A DNA stretch of 64,000 bases from contig CM057841.1 of NCBI GenBank assembly GCA_030068075.1, forward strand, positions 5,651,565 through 5,715,564, given 5' to 3'. This document shows, piece by piece, positions 56,110 to 64,000 of the stretch. The notes beneath the pieces are model-generated. The model was not told the DNA's origin and did no database searches. It saw only the letters and a list, made by a program, of their open reading frames with translations. Made by a program: the position numbers and the translations under genes. Each line of letters begins with the position of its first letter. Positions within the stretch are counted from its first letter, which is position 1. This DNA comes from Paguma larvata (lineage: Eukaryota > Chordata > Mammalia > Carnivora > Viverridae).

Positions 56110-56327
56110 GGGGCGCTTGGGTGACTCAGTCAGTTAAGCATCCGACTTTGGCTCAGGTCATGATCTTGTGATTTGTGAGTTCGAGCCCCACGTCGGGCTC
56201 TGTGCTGACAGCTCAGAGCCTGGAGCCTGCTTCAGATTCTATGTTTCCCTCTCTCTCTGCCTCTCCCATGCTCCTGCTCTGTTTCTCTCTGTCTCTCAAT
56301 AATAAATAAATGTTAAAAAAAAAAAAA
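56110..56327 (+). repeat. Felid SINE with 15-bp target-site duplication
   Basis: AGATTTAAAGCTAGA at 56095-56109 and 56328-56342. The left arm has the single, empty version. Confidence 0.95.
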
Positions 56328-56622
56328 AGATTTAAAGCTAGAAATATCTTTAAGACTTCACCGAATCTCCACATATTTTAATACTGCATATCAAATACCA
56401 CTTCTCCCGCCTAATTCATCATTTAGTTTTATCATACTTTAGCTCCTATAAACTTATCCCATAAGAATATCTGCAAATATCATTTGGAAGCTCCTTCTTC
56501 TATGCCATGATTGGCTTTTGCCAGTAGAAACCTGTAGTTATATTATGCTTTATATACTAAGCAAGTTCTTTCATTAAATTGATTTTTTAAATTGTGTATA
56601 TTTTTAAAAAAATATTTGTTTA

Positions 56623-56828
56623 GGGGCGCCTGGGTGGCTCAGTTGGTTAAGCGGCCGACTTCGGCTCAGGTCATGATCTCACAGTCTGTGAGTTCGAGCC
56701 CCGCGTCGGGCTCTGTGCTGATGGCTCAGAGCCTGGAGCCTGCTTCAGATTCTGTATCTCCCTCTCTCTCTGCCCTTCCCCTGTTCATACTCTGTCTCTA
56801 TGTCTCTCAAAAATAAATAAACATTAAA
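56623..56828 (+). repeat. Young felid SINE, half of a back-to-back pair
   Basis: Well-conserved head GGGGCGCCTGGGTGGCTCAG and tail AAATAAATAAACATTAAAAA. AAAAAATATTTGTTTA flanks it (about 56607 and 56828). The GGCCGACTTCGG text is shared with the copy at 62142, suggesting the same subfamily. Confidence 0.95.
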
Positions 56829-57036
56829 AAAATATTTGTTTATTTATTTTTGAGAGACAGAGACAGAGCATGAGTAGGGGAGGGCAGAGAGAGAGAGGGA
56901 GACACAAGATCCAAAACAGGCTCCAGGCTCTGAGCTGTCAGCACAGAACCCGATGCGGGGCTCGAACCCATGAACCCTGAGATCATGACCTGAGCCGAAG
57001 TCGGATGCCCAACCGACTAATCCACCCAGGTGCCCC
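56829..57036 (-). repeat. Felid SINE, opposite half of a back-to-back pair
   Basis: Begins TATTTGTTTATTTATTTTTG directly after the plus-strand copy. Together they form an imperfect palindrome of about 400 bases. AAATTGTGTATATTT before the pair and AAATTGTATGTATTT after it look like the target duplication of this copy. Confidence 0.94.
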
Positions 57037-57280
57037 TAAATTGTATGTATTTTTGACATTTGTAGGGGAACTTTAGAAATGTTAACATTGCATTGGAGTC
57101 TTATGAGACAACATACTTATTAGCATGAATTGAATTATTAAGATTGGAAATTTTTCATCTAGAAAATGATGATATGTTAAATGAATCCTATGATTAATTT
57201 ACAATACAGTGTCTGGTTTTCATTCAATGTTTTCCTCAGATAGTTTTGAATATTGTTTTCAAAATTCCATTTGTCTTTCA

Positions 57281-58971
57281 CTAATGCATTTTTGCTTATA
57301 CATTTAAGGAGACTGTTGCCTATCTTAAGGGAAAAAATGGTTGTCTTGATATGTGACTATTCTAAATTATATTATTGATCCTAATAACAATTCTTGGGAT
57401 TCCAGAGTGTTTCTCAAGTGTGTAACTATTTCAGTTCTTGATCATGGAAACTGAAATACATCTCACAGCTGTTATTCCTGCCCCTGTTGAAATAACCATA
57501 TCAGGAAGATGGTGACTCTATATCATGAACATGTTCTCATCAACATGGACACGTTCTCCTGCTTCGTCATCCAATATTGAAACGTTGCATCTGGAAGAAG
57601 GAATTGTTCCTGTGAGGAAGTTTCTCCTAAACTGTTGTTGAGTTTTTTATTATATTATTTCGTATCTCTGTATTTTTACTCATGATGGAAAATGCTTTAA
57701 TTGACATTAATAAGTATATTTAAAACAGACAAGTTTGGGGGAACTGCAGTAAGAGATTTCTTACTGTGAAATACAGGCCGTATTGCTATTGCAGGAGAAA
57801 TGGTTGACACTTCGCCTTTATCCATTTGCCAGTAATTAATTGCTTCCTCAACATCTTCCTGCAGTTTCGCACTTATTTCTATGTCATTTAATGGATTTGG
57901 TTTCCATAAATCAATTATTTGGAGTTACACTGTTGTACCCAAACTGTGCAAGGGCATCTTTGTCAGTGGAATCCTGTGACCTCTAAAAAGTGGCCTCCAT
58001 GTTCTTCCCTTGCTTCCCTTTTATGACAAGAACTTTCAGTTGTATCTTGGAAAGTTCCTGCCCTAGACCGGGAACAAGCTCTCCACTTCCCTCAAAACAC
58101 TGTTTACTTACACAAGGAAATGGATTAAGAGACCATAAACTGGGTGCTAGAATTAGGTATTGTTATAGCATTGTCCATAATTTCTATTTTTTTCAAATTT
58201 GCAGAAAAAATGCATATATGTTTTAAATTAAATACTACATGAGGTAGTATTAGTTTTTTCTACCAAACACATGTTTCAGTTTTGTTCAAGCTCTTAGGTT
58301 ATATAATTATTTTTTTCTGACATAGAAAGCTTTATTTTCCATTCATAGTCATACATTTTTTTCCAAAATACCATCCCAATAATTTTTAGTAAAACCATAC
58401 CCAGAGTTTAAGATTTCCTTGCAGGTAGTTTTACCTCCTTATTAGAACTTCCTAGGGAAATAAAGTCAATCCCATATTTTCGAGTCACTTGAAATCTCTC
58501 TCTTTGACATAGAGAGAAAGCCAATGGGGTATTCGTTCAGTTACTTCTTAACTTTTGAATTTTGTATTTTAAAACATTATTTTGCCTTAAAACGGCTTAA
58601 GATTTATGTGATATGTGTACATTTGTACAAATAAAACAACATAACAAGATTTTTCTCTTAAAAAGTCTAGCTTTAAAATCTGCCCCATCCGATATATGTT
58701 CTGTGCCTACATTTTCATTCCTCCATATACATTAAAAAAAAAAACAAAACCTTTAGCATTCTCTACACAGAGCTCTATACCTGCTTTTCATTTCAAAATA
58801 CATACAGTTTATAGCTGTGGGTCAGACTGTAGAATCCTCCTCACTCAATCTGCAGGCATAGAAAACTCTATTGTGCAGGTGAGCCGTGGTGCATTCACTC
58901 ATCTCCTGTGGGTAGGCCTCTAACCTGTTTTCAGGTGATGGGGATGGCCACGTTTCATTTTTTTAAGACCT
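57281..58971. other. Unassigned V1R upstream region
   Basis: AT-rich. No exon can be identified by eye. V1R genes often have an upstream non-coding exon, which would have to be found from transcripts. Confidence 0.4.
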
Positions 58972-59008
<37 letters not shown>

Positions 59009-59620
59009 GAGTTTTAGGTACACAACAAGGCTGAGGAAGACACATGTATTTCCTATGTATCTCCTGCCTCCCTACATGCATAGTCTCTTCCATTATTAGC
59101 ATCACTCACCAGGATGGTACATTTTTTTTTTTTTTACCAAGGATGAAACTACCTTGATACATCATAATCACCCATCATCCAGAGTTTACCTTAGAATTCA
59201 TTCTTAGTTTTTTTACATTCTGTGGGTGGACAGTCCATTATCATAATATCATACAGTAATATCTATTATTATAATATCACACAGCATATTTTCACTGCCC
59301 CCCAAATCCTCTATGCATGCCTATTTATCCCCTCCCCTTCCTCTCCAATCCTGGTTGACCATTGATCTTTTTATTGTCTCCATAGTTTTGCTTTTCCAGA
59401 GTGTCACATAGTTGGAATCCTACAGTGTGTAGTTTTTTTTCAGAATGGCTTCTTTCACCTAGTAATATGAATTTGAGTTTTCTCCATGTCTTTTCATGGC
59501 TTGATAGTTCAATTCATTTTAGTGCTGAATGACGTTCCATTGTCTGGATGTACCACAGTTTATCACAAATTTCTTTTTGTTTCTTGAACTGCCATTCATC
59601 TGGCTTCAACTAAAATCAAT
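58972..59620 (-). repeat. L1 3'UTR fragment with a 34-base T-run, antisense
   Basis: A T-run at 58972-59006 followed by GGAGTTTTAGGTACACAAC, CATCACTCACCAGGATGGTAC and GATGAAACTACCTTGATACA is an old L1 3' end in reverse. It stops just before the V1R start. Confidence 0.78.
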
Positions 59621-59640
59621 GTCTCATAGATATTGATGTG

Positions 59641-60555
59641 ATGGCTGCCGCCAAGTGGGAGGTGGAAATCATCTTCCTCACTCAGCTGGGAGTGGGAATC
59701 CTTGGAAACTCCTGTCTTCTGCGTCTTTATAACTTCACACTTTTCACTGGACACAGGGTGAGACTCACAGACTTGATTCTCAATCAACTGGTCTTAGCCA
59801 ACTCCTTGGTGCTTTTATTGAGAGGAATCCCTCAGACAGTGGCAGCCTTTATATCAAAATATTTCCCGAATGAGGCTGGATGTAAAGTTCTTTTCTATTT
59901 CCATAGAGTGGTTTCCCTCAGCACTACCACACTTCTTGGTGTCTTTCAGGCAATTACACTACGTTCCAATTTCTCTAGGTGGCTGGAGCTCAGAATAAGA
60001 TCCCCAATGTTCATTGGTTTCTGCTGTCTCCTTTGCTGGATCCTGCATCTCTTGGTAAATATTTCTGTTCCTATCAAAACGATTAGTTCAATGAGTGGCA
60101 AAAACTTTAGTGTGAAAGTAAATTTTGAATACTGTTCTTCACTCAATCCAGACAGACTTCTCAAGTTTGTGGTTGCAGCAACATTCTTCATAACTGATTT
60201 TCTCTGTCTGTGTCTCATGGCCTGGGCCAGCGGCTCCATGGTCCTTTTCCTGCTCAGGCACAGGCAGCGAGTCCAGCACATCCACAGCCACAGCCTTCCC
60301 CGCAGACCTTCTCCCGAGGCCAGGGCCACTTGTACCATCCTGATCTTTGTGAGCACTTTTTTCTTCTTTTACTCACTGTCTTCTCTCTTGCTTATTTGGA
60401 TGATTCTATTTGTTATTCCAGGCCAGTGGCTCGCGGATGCCTCCGTGTTTTTGTCTTTATGTTTCCCAACATTCAGCCCCTTTGTGCTCATTTTCAGTGA
60501 TACCCGTATCTCTCGGTTTTGCTTTATTTCTTGGCAAGGAAAACATATATTCTAA
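59641..60555 (+). CDS. Vomeronasal type-1 receptor (V1R), intact single-exon GPCR
   Basis: An uninterrupted 304-codon frame from ATG 59641 to TAA 60553-60555. The GTG three bases earlier is in frame but not a plausible eukaryotic start. Family marks: N-terminus MAAAKWEVEIIFLTQLGVGI with ILGN in TM1 (about 7-27), TDLIL..LVLANSLV in TM2 (42-62), HRV..LSTTTLLGVFQAIT at TM3 and its cytoplasmic end (82-107), TM4 121-143, TM5 174-206, RPSPEARAT before TM6 (224-254) and a TM7 ending in PTFSPFVLIFSD (262-288). Cys81 and Cys165 could form the usual extracellular disulphide. NIS at 140 and NFS at 155 are potential glycosylation sites, the second in loop 2. The length is typical. Known V1Rs signal through Gi2 in apical vomeronasal neurons. 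Ligand unknown. Human VN1R1 maps to the same chromosomal band, but orthology is not asserted. Confidence 0.95.
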   Translation: MAAAKWEVEIIFLTQLGVGILGNSCLLRLYNFTLFTGHRVRLTDLILNQLVLANSLVLLLRGIPQTVAAFISKYFPNEAGCKVLFYFHRVVSLSTTTLLGVFQAITLRSNFSRWLELRIRSPMFIGFCCLLCWILHLLVNISVPIKTISSMSGKNFSVKVNFEYCSSLNPDRLLKFVVAATFFITDFLCLCLMAWASGSMVLFLLRHRQRVQHIHSHSLPRRPSPEARATCTILIFVSTFFFFYSLSSLLLIWMILFVIPGQWLADASVFLSLCFPTFSPFVLIFSDTRISRFCFISWQGKHIF

Positions 60556-60929
60556 TCTGATTGTGACTGTATGACTCTGTTTTCTACATGAAATTAATCA
60601 TTTCTTCCACCATCTGTTAATAGTTAAGAGACTAATAATTTTCAGATTCTTGGTAGAAATTTATTGTCATGCGTAGAGTGCGGCAGTTAGATCCTGGAAA
60701 TCACAATCCTATACAAGTCCTAACATGAACATTATGTATGTGCTTATATAAAGAGTATACTGTTTTAGCTTCATCACTGGAAAAGTTCATGACATTCTGA
60801 AATAGTCTAACAGAAGGAAAATTTTGAACTTTGGAATTGGAGAAAATCACTCAGTTTGAGTATTTTTGAGAGGGGTGAGAGAGTCGTAAATTTTATGTAA
60901 AATTAACTTTGCCGTGTAAGTAATTTTCA
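60556..60929. other. V1R 3' flank, unassigned
   Basis: AT-rich sequence with no clear poly(A) signal near the stop. Nothing else recognised. Confidence 0.4.
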
Positions 60930-61790
60930 AGTATGCAATTCAGTAGCATCGGGTAAATTTGTAATGCCGTGCATCTACTGCCACTATTTCCAAAGTTTTT
61001 AATCCACCCCTCACTCCAGCCCTTAGGAATCTCTCATCGTTCTGTTTTTATGAGCTTGCTTACTCTGGATATTAGTATTCATGGAACCATATCTTTTTCC
61101 TTCTGTGCCTGGCTTATATCCCTTAGCATAATGATTTCAAGGTTCATTCATCTTGTGGCAGTTTCAGCATTTTATTGCTTCTTACCACTGAAAAATATTC
61201 CATTGTTTGGGTATGACACATTTTATCCATTTATCCCTTGACGGACACTTTCTGGCTATTGTGATTAATGCTGCTATGAATGTGGGTGTACAAGTATGTT
61301 TGAGTCCCTGCTTTCCATTTGTTGGAGGAAATGCCCAGGAATGGGATTTTTTGGTCAGATGACCTATCTCTATTAACCTTTATGAGGAGCTGCTATTCCG
61401 TCTTTTCACAATGCAACATTTTATACTCTCATAAGAAGTGTACAAGGGTTCATGTTTCTCCACAGCCTTAGCAACAACTTGTTATTTTATCCTTTTTAAA
61501 ATTTTTTTAAACATTTATTTATTTTTGAGAGACATAGAGACATAGCATGAGCAGTGGAAGGGCAGAGAGAGAGGGAGACACAGAATCTGAAGCAGGATCC
61601 AGGCTCTGAGCCATCAGCACAGAGCACAACGCGGGGCTCGAACTCACAGACCGTGAGATCATGACCTGAGCTGAAGTTGGCCACTTAACCAACTGAGCCA
61701 CCCAGGTGCCCCTATTTTACCCTTTTAAAAATAGTCATCTTTGTAGATGTAGACAGGTATCTCTTGGTTTCATCTGAATTTCCTTAATGA
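60930..61790 (-). repeat. L1 3'UTR fragment, antisense, split by a SINE
   Basis: CATTTTATTGCTTCTTACCA, ATATTCCATTGTTTGGGTAT, TATCCATTTATCCCTTGACG and TGTGATTAATGCTGCTATG are antisense L1M 3' text. Confidence 0.78.
61498..61712 (-). repeat. Felid SINE in L1
   Basis: Flanked by TATTTTATCCTTTTTAAAA and TATTTTACCCTTTTAAAAA, a slightly diverged target duplication. Confidence 0.94.
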
Positions 61791-62141
61791 CCGCCGATGT
61801 TGACATCTTAAGTAATTTACTCCTGCTGTTTCCATTGTCCTTTTCTTCATCTCTTTTCCCCTCTCTTCTGGCCTTCCATTACTGTATAAACACGGACCGA
61901 TACCTACTCTCCTCAGATGAAACTCTCTGCCTCCGCCACTTCCTTAAAGCTCTCTCCCATTTCTCAAAATGTCCCTCCCAGTCAGGTTTGCAGCACGCAT
62001 GTTAAATTCCTCTCCCCACTATCTTTCTTCCGTTCTCCAAATGAAGTCAGGGAAACCCATCTTTCTTCCACTGAGTAAATTCCACACAGTAAATAGGTAT
62101 CCAACAGAAAGCTGACACCTTCTATTAGAAATAGAGGTAAT
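61791..62141. other. Unassigned intergenic sequence
   Basis: No gene or nameable repeat seen. Confidence 0.45.
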
Positions 62142-62372
62142 CGGGGCACCTGGGTGGCTCAGTTGGTTAAGCGGCCGACTTCGGCTCGGGTCCTGATCTC
62201 ACGGTCTGTGAGTTCAAGCCCCGCGTCAGGCTCTGTGCTGACAGCTCAGAGCCTGGAGCCTGCTTCAGATTCTGTGTCTCCCTCTCTCTCTGCCCTTCCC
62301 CTGCTCACACTCTGTCTCTATGTCTCTCAAAAATAAATGAAAACATTAAAAAAAAATTTGAAAAAAAAAAAA
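62142..62372 (+). repeat. Young felid SINE with target-site duplication
   Basis: AGAAATAGAGGTAAT before (62127-62141) and again after the A-rich tail (about 62373-62387). The body is almost identical to the copy at 56623. Confidence 0.95.
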
Positions 62373-62548
62373 GAAATAGAGGTAATATATAAAATGAGTG
62401 GAGTCTGTCATTTGGGGATTTTCCTTCCCTTTCAGCTCACAAAATAATTTCCCTAACTCAAGTTAAGTCTTGTTATGGAAGGGGTTCCTCCTGCTTTACA
62501 TAGAATTTTCCTTCTACTTTAAAATAGGTCTGAGATTTCATGCCATAC

Positions 62549-62820
62549 GGTTGACCCTTGGACAACACAGCTTTGAACTGTGTGAGTCCACTTATATGTG
62601 GGTTTTTTTCGATAAATACGGTACAGTGCTGTAAGTGTATATGTATATTTGTTTCTTGTTATTAGTAACATTTTTTTCTCTACCTTACTTCACTGGAAGA
62701 ATACAGTATATAATACAAACAAAAATGTAATCAACTGTTTATGTTATTGGTAAGGCTTCTGGTCAACCGTAGGCTATTAGTAGTTGAATTTTGAGGGAAT
62801 CAAAAGTTATAGGGATTTCA
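62549..62820 (+). repeat. Tigger DNA transposon end
   Basis: Begins GGTTGACCCTTGGACAACAC, then GTGAGTCCACTTATATGTGG, GTTTATGTTATTGGTAAGGC and GGCTATTAGTAGTTGAATTT. Opposite orientation to the related fragment at 24365. Confidence 0.85.
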
Positions 62821-63230
62821 AGTGCTGTGATGGGAGAGGTGGAGAAAGTTGAGGGGCAGGAGAAATGGGGTATGGACAGAGAAGAAGCCTTAGAAACCTG
62901 CATGAGGTCACAGAGTATTTGGCAGCAAACTAATATGCAGGGCAAAGCTCGGAAAGGATAGACAGAAAGCAGCTGGCAGGGTGCTGAGAACTGGCGGGAG
63001 GACGCATAGGCCTCACAGTGCCGGTAAGACTAGAATCCTGACCTGCCAGAGGGGAGACACCCCCTGAAACACTCTAGATGGTCAGCGGAGACCCTGGAAA
63101 GGCCGCACTTTAGGAGGAACAGGGCGTCATAATATTTATTTATATATATCATATATATTATATCACATCAGATATCATATATATCATCCCTTAATTGAAA
63201 AAAGTGCTGGGCTCTCACTGCTCCCCTTTT
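62821..63230. other. Unassigned, with an AT-dinucleotide-rich patch
   Basis: 63130-63190 is an irregular TATATC/ATATAT tract. The rest is unique and becomes GC-rich to the right. Confidence 0.5.
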
Positions 63231-63239
63231 CCTGAGGGA

Positions 63240-63985
63240 ACCCGATTTATTCATTCCCTCCGAGGACACACATTCTCAACAGGTTAGCGGGCCAGGTTGT
63301 GATCTGAGGTCGCATCTGACGGGGGTGGGGTGGGGTGAGGGGGGTGTCAACGTGGGTTGGGCACAGCCGGGGCGGAATTTCAGACTCCACGCCGCCCCGC
63401 ACCCCCACGCCCCGCCCCAGTCTGAGTTCCCACTTTCCACCCAAGGGGCCTCCAGGGGGTGCCAGACCTAGTCCCGGGAGCGGTGAGGGCTTCAAGCTGC
63501 CCCAAGGGCCCCCCCAAAGGACAGCGGCGGGCGGGCGCGCCGACGTTCCTACCTGTCGGGCTTCTCCCGGTAGCGCTTCCCGGATCCCCTACGCTCCAGG
63601 CGCCGGGTTTCCGCCGCGGATCCCGGGGGTGGGGGGGCACCCCCCGTCGGGTCGCATACCTGAGCAGCCAGCGACGTGCCCTCGCGGCCCTCGAGGGGCC
63701 AGGTGTGCACCTGTGTCCGCGGAGGCCAGATCCCGACCTTTGCGGGCGACCCGCGGGAGGGGCCTGTTGGCTGGGATCGAGCGCGTTCCCGAGCACGTTC
63801 CCGGGCCCTGTCAGCGGGAGCGGACTCTACACTTTGCCGAAGGCTTGGAGCCTTGGGGACCGACTCACAGGGGTCGTTTCCGCCCTGGAGCCTGTTCTTT
63901 CCCGTCCTGACCCCAGCTCCTAAGGCCTGGGACTGACTCTGATGCATCAGACTACATCACGTGACGAGCAATCACACAACGGTCG
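63240..63985. promoter_or_regulatory. CpG island at the right edge, gene not identified
   Basis: Strongly CpG-rich from 63360 to 63860. A minus-strand splice-donor-like GACAG/GTAGGA occurs at about 63550. A palindromic E-box ATCACGTGAC sits at 63956-63965, a USF/MITF-type site. No KRAB-type start exon is recognisable. It is probably the promoter of another cluster gene, and its direction cannot be set. Overlapping frames on both strands are attributed to the GC content. Confidence 0.6.
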
Positions 63986-64000
63986 TGTGCCATAAGAGGA

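Larger units (their letters stand above)
53510..57280 (-). repeat. Right arm of an inverted duplication
   Basis: Reverse-complement partner of 13570-18110, about 35.4 kb away across the ZSCAN4 interval. It lacks both solo LTRs and the SINEs of the left arm and carries its own SINEs at 53776, 54697, 55750, 56110, 56623 and 56829. The intact V1R lies 2.4 kb past its right end. No V1R is present at the corresponding place beside the left arm. Confidence 0.9.

Noticed and set aside
59638..59640. GTG as start of the V1R
   Set aside because: Eukaryotic translation would use the ATG immediately after it, which gives the normal V1R N-terminus.
26196..62336. Many 60-100-codon frames with recurring text such as SSPASGSVLTAQSLEPASDS
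   Set aside because: They are translations of felid SINEs at different places, not a protein family. Each coincides with a SINE body.
63335..63923. Overlapping 130-190-codon frames in the right CpG island
   Set aside because: Open on both strands at once with low-complexity composition and no domain.

Overview
This is mammalian nuclear DNA, almost certainly from a cat-family carnivore (Felidae). About 45 copies of the carnivore tRNA-Lys-derived SINE (felid SINEC type) lie across it on both strands, next to carnivore L1 fragments, MIR, MaLR, MER5A and Tigger relics and endogenous-retrovirus solo LTRs. It has no prokaryotic features. The gene content (ZSCAN4, a ZNF551-like KRAB zinc-finger relic, another KRAB-ZNF first exon and vomeronasal type-1 receptors) matches the interval corresponding to human 19q13.43.

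Layout. 0.2-1.1 kb: CpG-island promoter and first coding exon of a KRAB zinc-finger gene read leftward out of the window. 9.0-10.5 kb: terminal exon of a decayed KRAB-type C2H2 gene on the minus strand. 10.7-13 kb: L1 ORF2 remains. 13.6-18.1 kb: left arm of an inverted duplication, carrying two solo LTRs with clear target-site duplications. 19.6-24.2 kb: L1/HAL1-like blocks. 25.0-26.2 kb: V1R pseudogene. 34.8-35.7 kb: a third LTR. 36.5-36.7 kb: probable ZSCAN4 promoter and first exon. 38.6-44.0 kb: antisense L1. 44.2-46.0 kb: an intact three-exon ZSCAN4 open reading frame. 47.0-47.8 kb: CpG-island promoter without a recognisable gene. 53.5-57.3 kb: right arm of the inverted duplication. 59.6-60.6 kb: an intact single-exon V1R. 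63.2-64.0 kb: another CpG island running off the right edge.

The intact genes do not form a pathway. ZSCAN4 encodes a SCAN/C2H2 protein known in other mammals for telomere and zygotic-genome-activation roles. V1R encodes a pheromone-type GPCR. The KRAB-ZNF pieces belong to a rapidly evolving repressor cluster. The main structural story is the inverted duplication, whose arms face each other across about 35 kb containing ZSCAN4. A past inversion between the arms could explain why a ZNF promoter (47 kb) and a promoterless ZNF551-like exon (10 kb) now lie apart. That is inference, not something the sequence proves. Coordinates of repeats are accurate to a few bases where target-site duplications are quoted and otherwise to tens of bases.
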